Shown here in pieces: positions 58,246 to 64,000 of a stretch of 64,000 bases of DNA. The translations under genes were made by a program, and so were the position numbers. The notes beneath the pieces are model-generated. The model ran no database searches, was not told the DNA's origin, and worked only from the letters and a program-made list of their open reading frames with translations. The stretch is from Chitinophagaceae bacterium IBVUCB2 (lineage in GTDB: Bacteria; Bacteroidota; Bacteroidia; Chitinophagales; Chitinophagaceae), in the NCBI GenBank assembly GCA_002127295.1, contig NFUV01000001.1, forward strand, positions 620,001 to 684,000. The letters are read 5' to 3'. Each line of letters begins with the position of its first letter. The stretch's first letter is position 1.

Positions 58246-59493
58246 TTAGCTCCTCTCTTCCCAAACCTGCACTAGATGAACCAGCATTTGCACCGCTTTA
58301 TTCATATCCTGCACACTAATATGCTCCAACTTGGAATGTATTCCTTGTTCACCTGCAAATAAGTTTGGGCAAGGCAGGCCCATAAAAGATAAACGGCTAC
58401 CATCAGTACCACCCCGAATGCTTTCCATCTTTGGTTGCAAACCAGTTCTGGTGATGGCTTCTTTTGCATACTCCACTACATGAGGATGAAGGTCGAGTAC
58501 TTCCTTCATGTTACGGTATTGCTCGGTTACATGAAACTCAAAAGTTGCTTTGGGATAAGTTCGCATTCTTTCCTCTATTTGAGTACGGAGGTAATCTTCT
58601 TTTTTAGCAAGACCTTCTGTTTCAAAATCTCGGATAATAAAATCAATAACGCATTTCTCTGCAATACCTTCCAATCTTACCGGGTGTATAAAACCTCTTT
58701 TCCCATCGGTTGATTCAGGAGACAACCTGTCTTTTGGCAATGCTGCTAAAATTTCCCCTGCAATCTTCATGGCGTTTACCATTTTATCTTTTGCATAACC
58801 TGGATGTGAAATAACACCATGTATAATCACCTGCACTCCATCAGCGCTGAAAGTTTCATCTTCTAATGCCCCCGCATCGCCGCTATCTAAGGTATATCCA
58901 AAATCAGCTCCCAGTTTTTTCATATCAACTTTAGCTGTGCCTTTTCCCACTTCTTCATCAGGAGTAAAAAGAATTTTTATTTCACCATGCTTTACATCTG
59001 TATGTGTTGTAAGAAAATTAGCAAGATCCATTATTTCTGCAACACCTGCTTTGTCATCAGAACCTAATAAAGTGTTTCCTGATGCGGTAATAAGATCGTT
59101 ACCTATCTGTGTTGTCAAATACGGATACTCGCTCATTCTCAATACTTGTGTAGTGTCATCAGGCAATACAATATCCTGCCCCTGGTATTTTTTATGAAGG
59201 ATGGGTTTTACATTCGTGCCGCTACAATCTGGTGCAGTGTCCATATGTGCACATAAACAAATGACCGGCACTTTCTTATTCGTATTAGATGGAATGGTGG
59301 CATATACGTATCCCCACTCATCCATATGTGCATCTGTAATTCCCATTTGCTTTAATTCGTCTGCCAAAATTTTTCCGAGGTCTTTTTGTTTTTCTGTGGT
59401 AGGGAAAGTTGAAGATTGCGGGTCGCTTTGCGTATCGATCTGTACATATCTCAAGAAACGTTCTGCGGCGGTGTACTGGTAGTTTTCAAACAT
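58246..59493 (-). CDS. pepT: Peptidase T (tripeptide aminopeptidase)
   Basis: This 415-aa protein is of the expected size for M20B. The zinc ligands lie in VICLCAHMDTAPDCSGTNVK, LLGSDDKAGVAEIMDLANFL, ILFTPDEEVGKGTAKVDMKK and IRGGTDGSRLSFMGLPCPNL. The dimerisation domain lies between. It removes the N-terminal residue of tripeptides in the cytosol. The last histidine is in IHSKLEHISVQDM. It precedes the SPFH gene on the same strand but a terminator-free 265-bp gap separates them. Confidence 0.95.
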   Translation of the reverse strand: MFENYQYTAAERFLRYVQIDTQSDPQSSTFPTTEKQKDLGKILADELKQMGITDAHMDEWGYVYATIPSNTNKKVPVICLCAHMDTAPDCSGTNVKPILHKKYQGQDIVLPDDTTQVLRMSEYPYLTTQIGNDLITASGNTLLGSDDKAGVAEIMDLANFLTTHTDVKHGEIKILFTPDEEVGKGTAKVDMKKLGADFGYTLDSGDAGALEDETFSADGVQVIIHGVISHPGYAKDKMVNAMKIAGEILAALPKDRLSPESTDGKRGFIHPVRLEGIAEKCVIDFIIRDFETEGLAKKEDYLRTQIEERMRTYPKATFEFHVTEQYRNMKEVLDLHPHVVEYAKEAITRTGLQPKMESIRGGTDGSRLSFMGLPCPNLFAGEQGIHSKLEHISVQDMNKAVQMLVHLVQVWEERS

Positions 59494-59531
59494 ATTTTTC
59501 CTTTTGGGGGATGTAATATACTAAAAAGAAA

Positions 59532-59562
59532 GTGGTTTGTAGTTAATGAAACTACAAACCAC
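59532..59562 (-). terminator. Terminator hairpin near the pepT/FKBP boundary
   Basis: GTGGTTTGTAGTT (59532-59544) and AACTACAAACCAC (59550-59562) form a 13-bp perfect stem with a 5-nt loop; a T-rich tract follows on the minus strand. It ends transcripts of the upstream FKBP gene. Confidence 0.8.
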
Positions 59563-59582
59563 CCACTATAAATTATAAACTA

Positions 59583-60038
59583 TTAAGGCATGATGATAAG
59601 TGGCGAGCCACCTACTATCTCTATCAGTTCCAAATCAAAAATCAGATCCTGTCCTGCCAACGGATGATTAGCATCCAGCATTACCACTTCTTCTTTTATT
59701 TCAACAATGGTAACCTGGAACTGCTGACCATTCTGGTCACTCATTCCCAATGGCATTCCAACTTCAATTTCCATGTCCTTTGGAAAACGATCTTTCGGCA
59801 TTTCAATTACCATCTCCGGATTTTTAGGACCGTATGCTTCTGCAAATGGAATATTTACTGTTTTCTTTTCGCCAACTGACATACCTGTCACTCCTTCATC
59901 AAAACCCGGAATAACCATTCCACTACCCACTTCAAATTCAAGCGGCTCACGGCCTGCTGATGAATCAAAAGTCTCGCCATTCGTTAATTTTCCATGATAA
60001 TGTACTTTTATTGTATCGCCACTTTTTACCTGTGCCAT
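59583..60038 (-). CDS. FKBP-type peptidyl-prolyl isomerase, SlyD-like
   Basis: This 151-aa protein has the FKBP split core. GDTIKVHYHGKLTNGETFDS and EFEVGSGMVIPGFDEGVTGM come before, and GQDLIFDLELIEIVGG after, an inserted IF domain (about 70-125, MPKDRFPKDMEIEVGMPLGM). The order is that of SlyD, a chaperone-like isomerase. The metal-binding C-terminal tail of E. coli SlyD is missing. It is probably cytoplasmic, as no signal peptide is present. Confidence 0.94.
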   Translation of the reverse strand: MAQVKSGDTIKVHYHGKLTNGETFDSSAGREPLEFEVGSGMVIPGFDEGVTGMSVGEKKTVNIPFAEAYGPKNPEMVIEMPKDRFPKDMEIEVGMPLGMSDQNGQQFQVTIVEIKEEVVMLDANHPLAGQDLIFDLELIEIVGGSPLIIMP

Positions 60039-60170
60039 CGTATTGTTTTTATTAATTGATAAATTTAAAAATGGCTTGCAAGGTAGGCCAAAAAGCTCAA
60101 TGCAACTCTTTAAATATTTCGAGCTGTCTGAGTTAATATTTTCTGTACTTTAACCAGTAATATCATTTGC

Positions 60171-61493
60171 ATGAAGTTATTTAAAGCACTCTTACCCCTT
60201 TTGCTTGTAGCATTCAATACGGCTGCACAAAATTCCTCCGTAAAAACCGGTGCTGACAGGATAGATGTTTACCTGCCTTTATTAAAAGGCAGAACAGTGG
60301 GAATTTTTGCCAATCAAACATCCATAGTGGGCAATACTCACCTGGTAGATACATTACGAAAACTGGGCATTGATATAAAAGTAATATTTGGGCCGGAACA
60401 TGGTTTTAGAGGGACTGCAGATGCTGGTGAAAAAGTAGGAAATTATATTGATGAAAAAACAGGTATTCCTGTAGTCTCTTTATATGGAGCTAAAAGAAAA
60501 CCATCTGCCGACGATATAAAAAATGTTGATATTTTAATTTTCGATATACAGGATGTTGGAGTTCGTTTCTATACGTATATTTCTTCGTTAGAAGAATTTA
60601 TTGAATCTGCGATTGAGCATAATAAGCCGTTGATTATTCTAGACAGGCCCAATCCAAACGGATTTTATGTTGACGGACCTGTGTTAGATAAAAAATATAA
60701 ATCCTTTGTGGGTATGCAACCAATTCCAATTGTATATGGAATGACAATAGGTGAGTATGCCAAAATGATACTTTTTGAAAGATGGATTAGTGAAGATGTA
60801 TTAAAGAAGCTACCAACAAATGACACTGGACTCCGACGACATCCACCTTTAGAACTTGACAAAAACAATACGTTTTTTGTTACAGCATCCTGGTACAACC
60901 CAGCTGAAATAAAACAGAATAAATTTTCTTTAACTGTTATTAACTGCGCCAACTACACTCATAAAAGTAAATACATATTACCAATAAAGCCTTCTCCCAA
61001 TCTTCCAAACATGCAATCAATTTATCTGTATCCTTCAACTTGTTTATTTGAAGGCACAGTTTTGAGTGAAGGACGTGGAACCAACAAACAATTCCAGGTA
61101 TTTGGACATCCATCTTTACCTAAAAATTTATATTCGTTTACACCCAACCCCAATGAAGGTGCGAAAAATTCAAAGCTATATGCTAAGGTTTGCTATGGCT
61201 GGGACCTATCCGGCACCCCGGGTGAGGTACTTGAAAAGGTAAACAACAAAATACAATTAAAATGGCTGATCGAAGCGTATAAGCTTTTCCCTCAGAAAGA
61301 CAGTTTCTTCATCATCCCCAAGTCCGGAAACATGGAGCAATCATTCTTCAACAAACTAGCAGGTAATAATGACCTGTGGCAGCAAATAAAAGCGGGAAAA
61401 ACAGAAGATGAAATTCGCAAGAGCTGGGAACCCAAATTAAGTGAGTTTAAGCAAATTCGAAAAAAATACCTGCTCTATGATGATTTTGAATAA
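60171..61493 (+). CDS. NamZ-type exo-beta-N-acetylmuramidase (DUF1343)
   Basis: This 440-aa protein has a signal peptide (MKLFKALLPLLLVAFNTAA). The DUF1343/NamZ pattern has VGIFANQTSIVGNTHLVDTL, IFGPEHGFRGTADAGEKVGN, ILIFDIQDVGVRFYTYISSL and IILDRPNPNGFYVDGPVLD. The C-terminal part has LSEGRGTNKQFQVFGHPSLP and YKLFPQKDSFF. NamZ enzymes remove MurNAc from peptidoglycan fragments during cell-wall recycling. The domain and signal peptide are seen; the enzyme activity is inferred from the family. A kinase gene follows after 33 bp on the same strand. Confidence 0.93.
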   Translation: MKLFKALLPLLLVAFNTAAQNSSVKTGADRIDVYLPLLKGRTVGIFANQTSIVGNTHLVDTLRKLGIDIKVIFGPEHGFRGTADAGEKVGNYIDEKTGIPVVSLYGAKRKPSADDIKNVDILIFDIQDVGVRFYTYISSLEEFIESAIEHNKPLIILDRPNPNGFYVDGPVLDKKYKSFVGMQPIPIVYGMTIGEYAKMILFERWISEDVLKKLPTNDTGLRRHPPLELDKNNTFFVTASWYNPAEIKQNKFSLTVINCANYTHKSKYILPIKPSPNLPNMQSIYLYPSTCLFEGTVLSEGRGTNKQFQVFGHPSLPKNLYSFTPNPNEGAKNSKLYAKVCYGWDLSGTPGEVLEKVNNKIQLKWLIEAYKLFPQKDSFFIIPKSGNMEQSFFNKLAGNNDLWQQIKAGKTEDEIRKSWEPKLSEFKQIRKKYLLYDDFE

Positions 61494-61526
61494 GTGTAAG
61501 TTGGAAAAAACTTCTACATTTATTAC

Positions 61527-64000
61527 ATGAAGTGGTTTGCTTCCTTACTATTTCTCCTCTCCTGTTTTTTTTGTGGCGCCCAACAGTATTATGAAACCTT
61601 TACCCCGGCTAACGGCCTTGTTGATGCACGGGTAAACAAATTGATACAGGACGCCAACGGTCGTATCCTCTTTCTAACAAGAGATGGCATCAGTATTTAT
61701 GATGGACAGCGGTTTATTAATCATACCAAAATAGGAAATACGCCTATCAGCATTGTGGAAGATGCTTTGCTAATGGCTGACGGAAATATACGGCTGGCAA
61801 CTTTCAGTGGTAACTGGATCACTATAAAAAAAAATAGCGATCAACCTGATACTGTGCTGCAGAAGAATATACCTGAAACATCATCTGTAATCCCCATTTC
61901 CGATAACGAATACCTGGTCGTCTCCAATTATGGATTGTATATTAACAAGAATGCAAGCTTAGTGCCTTTATTAAATAACAACTATTCCGTAGGCAAACAA
62001 AAATTTATTGACCATGTAGCCATTTCAAAGAATACGGTGGTCTTCAATTATTTTAGTGATAACCGGAATTCCGTTTACAGTTGTGATAAAACAAAAGGGA
62101 CCATTACCGATTCACTACTGGATGTCCCGACCTATAGCATGGCAACCGATAATAAGGATAATATTTTCTTCTGTACGCCATCGGGCATAAAGCAGCTGAA
62201 CGCATCGTATCTGCAAAAGGGAAAACTAAAAATAGAAGACCCCTGGTTTCAAAAACTCTTACCCCCATCTTTTCAGGTCAGCAAACTTTTTTTTGATCGG
62301 CAAGGGAATATTTGGCTGATAAACTCCCTAGACGGGTGTTGCAAAATCAATCTAACAACCGGGGAAAAGATTATGTTTTCTCCTAAGGATGGCTTATTCA
62401 CTGGAACAACTTCTATCTACCAGGATCATGAAAACAATTTCTGGTTTATTGCGAAAGGCAAAGGGGTTCAAAAACTGGTACAAACAAATTTTGAACTTTT
62501 TGATAAAGTAGGAGACAATTCTATGGGGGCCGTAAGTACCATCCTTACTTCAGAAGATAATAATCTTGTATTATTTACTGAAAAGGATATAGTAGTTGCC
62601 GGAGAGCCGGCGATCAGATTGAATGACCCAGCTTATATTTCTTACTGGCAAAATAGTTCGTGGAAATTTTCTTCTGCAAATACTCTTTCTAATAATTTAA
62701 AAAAAGAAATAATAATTACCGACAATACACCGGCAAAAATTCAACATTTCCCTTCCCCCAATATAACCATGGATAAAAAGGGCAATATGTTGATTGCCGG
62801 CAATCATTTTGTATTAGTTCAAAAAAATGCTACTGCACAACGTATTGCCTTACCTTATTTTGCAGATAATATAGTTGCAGATGATAATAATAACTATTGG
62901 GCATTTTGCAGAAGCAATGATATCCTCAAATTCAACATACAAGACAATAAACTGAAGAAAGTAAGCAGCTTTATATACCCACAATTAGAAGCCCGGTTCG
63001 CAGTACATTGGAATAAAGATACTTTTCTCATAGCCTCCCGTTCAAATGGTCTCTTACTCGCAAAAGTGAATGAAAAGTCTTTGTCTATAATAGGGCAACT
63101 AACAAGAGGGCAGGGATTATCGAATGATTTTGTAGAAACTTTATTACGTATAGATGATGATAGGATTGCAGCAGGCACTGCAGCAGGTTTGGATATTATT
63201 ACATTTGCTGGAAATGATACATTAATCGAAAATATATCAGCCCGCATTAATCACTTTGAACCAATTTTGCAATTGGCCCGGGATAGTAAGGGGAATATCT
63301 ACGCCAGAACTGAAAATCACCAGGTCTTTAAATACGATCCGAATACATTTATTCCCTCTGCTTATCAGCCACAAGCCTGGTTAAATCAGTTAGCCATTAA
63401 TGGGGAAATAATACCAATCACTAAAAATAGTTTTACTCATATCCAAAATAATTTTCACTTTACAGTATCCTCTCCCTCCTTTATCAATAGCCGGAGCATA
63501 AATTTTTTATTTGAACTAAAAGGGGAAAACAGCAGCTGGCAACAAAGTGGCAATAAAGTAGATTTTGAAATTAATAACCTTGAGCCGGGCAAATATGAAT
63601 TGAGTATAACGATTAAATACCCGGGAAGAATATATAAAGATAAAACAATCACTTACGGCTTTACTATCAATCCCCCTTTTTGGAAAACATGGTGGTTCAT
63701 ATCTATACTCACTATAGTATTCATTTTATCAATTTATCTTATTGTCCGATCGTACTTGCAACGCCAACTGCAAAAAAAGAAGATCATTATGGAAAAAGAG
63801 TTGGCCATAGAACAGGAACGAACCAGGATGGCCAGGGAACTGCATGATGGATTGGGCAGTATGCTCAGTGGGGTTAAGCATTCTTTTACGGCTATGCAAA
63901 AACAAATGAACCTTGACGAAGAACAGGAGAATAAATTCCAATATAATATTGGCAAACTAAATGAATCGATTATTGAATTGCGGGATATTTCACATAGCAT
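61527..64000 (+). CDS. Two-component-propeller / Y_Y_Y histidine kinase, 3' end outside window
   Basis: At least 824 residues are visible and the frame is open to the right edge. A signal peptide (MKWFASLLFLLSCFFCGAQQ) precedes a series of beta-propeller repeats (about 25-590; FFDRQGNIWLINSLDGCCKI is one). A Y_Y_Y-like sandwich follows (about 610-715, with FLFELKGENSSWQQSGNKVD). A single TM helix lies near 720-745 (WWFISILTIVFILSIYLIVR). The cytoplasmic HisKA_3 part starts QERTRMARELHDGLGSMLSG, with the phosphohistidine. The ATPase domain is beyond the window. It starts 33 bp after the NamZ gene and may share its transcript. Confidence 0.9.
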   Translation, partial: MKWFASLLFLLSCFFCGAQQYYETFTPANGLVDARVNKLIQDANGRILFLTRDGISIYDGQRFINHTKIGNTPISIVEDALLMADGNIRLATFSGNWITIKKNSDQPDTVLQKNIPETSSVIPISDNEYLVVSNYGLYINKNASLVPLLNNNYSVGKQKFIDHVAISKNTVVFNYFSDNRNSVYSCDKTKGTITDSLLDVPTYSMATDNKDNIFFCTPSGIKQLNASYLQKGKLKIEDPWFQKLLPPSFQVSKLFFDRQGNIWLINSLDGCCKINLTTGEKIMFSPKDGLFTGTTSIYQDHENNFWFIAKGKGVQKLVQTNFELFDKVGDNSMGAVSTILTSEDNNLVLFTEKDIVVAGEPAIRLNDPAYISYWQNSSWKFSSANTLSNNLKKEIIITDNTPAKIQHFPSPNITMDKKGNMLIAGNHFVLVQKNATAQRIALPYFADNIVADDNNNYWAFCRSNDILKFNIQDNKLKKVSSFIYPQLEARFAVHWNKDTFLIASRSNGLLLAKVNEKSLSIIGQLTRGQGLSNDFVETLLRIDDDRIAAGTAAGLDIITFAGNDTLIENISARINHFEPILQLARDSKGNIYARTENHQVFKYDPNTFIPSAYQPQAWLNQLAINGEIIPITKNSFTHIQNNFHFTVSSPSFINSRSINFLFELKGENSSWQQSGNKVDFEINNLEPGKYELSITIKYPGRIYKDKTITYGFTINPPFWKTWWFISILTIVFILSIYLIVRSYLQRQLQKKKIIMEKELAIEQERTRMARELHDGLGSMLSGVKHSFTAMQKQMNLDEEQENKFQYNIGKLNESIIELRDISHS

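Noticed and set aside
58022-58264. 80-codon minus-strand frame between pepT and the SPFH gene
   Set aside because: It begins inside the pepT 3' end, has no recognisable domain, signal or composition of a protein, and no promoter.

Overview
The window looks like a Bacteroidota chromosome, most likely Chitinophagaceae or a near relative. The reasons are recurrent TAnnTTTG -7 promoter boxes instead of sigma-70 hexamers, a two-component-propeller histidine kinase, 7TMR-DISM and HisKA_3-type kinases, an SDR-type threonine dehydrogenase, a tRNA 3' end without encoded CCA, an Mrp protein lacking the usual CxxC, and moderately AT-rich sequence. This is an assignment by gene content, not by a marker-gene tree.

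Region 1-11,644 is the right-hand part of an integrative element. It ends in a duplicated 3' portion of a tRNA-Val(UAC) gene (11,600-11,644), followed by that tRNA's own terminator. Next to this junction lie a tyrosine recombinase, an unassigned 356-aa protein, an excisionase-like HTH protein and a VirE-N/DUF3987 primase-helicase-like protein. The left end is outside the window. The cargo is a leftward operon: XRE regulator, OLD-family ATPase/TOPRIM nuclease (GajA-like), UvrD-like helicase (GajB-like), DUF4062 protein, and a Schlafen-AlbA_2/HATPase protein cut by the window edge. This is a Gabija-type phage-defence locus extended by two further co-directional genes, and it is the best candidate here for an incompletely described system.

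From 11.7 kb onward the window is backbone. 11.7-19 kb holds the N-degron pair clpS/aat with a 49-aa collagen-like lipoprotein between them, an esterase, a stand-alone receiver protein and valS. 19-27 kb holds a large HExxH/beta-propeller/beta-barrel protein, a free-Met-sulfoxide reductase, acylphosphatase, and a five-gene run (two proteins sharing an NPCPPAKP tail, a multi-TM protein, a NarX-type kinase and a LuxR-type regulator). 27-40 kb holds threonine dehydrogenase, kdsA, a LolA-like protein, ftsK, an orphan 7TMR-DISM kinase, aroK, a glutaryl-CoA-dehydrogenase-like enzyme, an ECF sigma/anti-sigma/DUF4097 operon and pyrF.

40-47.5 kb is a divergent cluster for aerobic kynurenine catabolism: kmo, kynU, a RidA-type 2-aminomuconate deaminase, 2-aminomuconate-semialdehyde dehydrogenase and an SDR on the minus strand; 3-hydroxyanthranilate dioxygenase and ACMS decarboxylase on the plus strand. 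Together they would convert kynurenine to the oxalocrotonate level. Tryptophan dioxygenase and formamidase are not in the window.

47.5-64 kb holds housekeeping genes (GDPD, PaiB-like, mrp, hbd, ribD, prmC, exbB/exbD, SPFH protein, pepT, SlyD-like FKBP), a NamZ-type muramidase and a kinase cut by the right edge. Non-coding structure includes two copies of a ~47-bp dispersed element (upstream of valS and mrp), two copies of a palindromic ~40-bp repeat, a heptamer tandem repeat inside valS, and several strong terminators.
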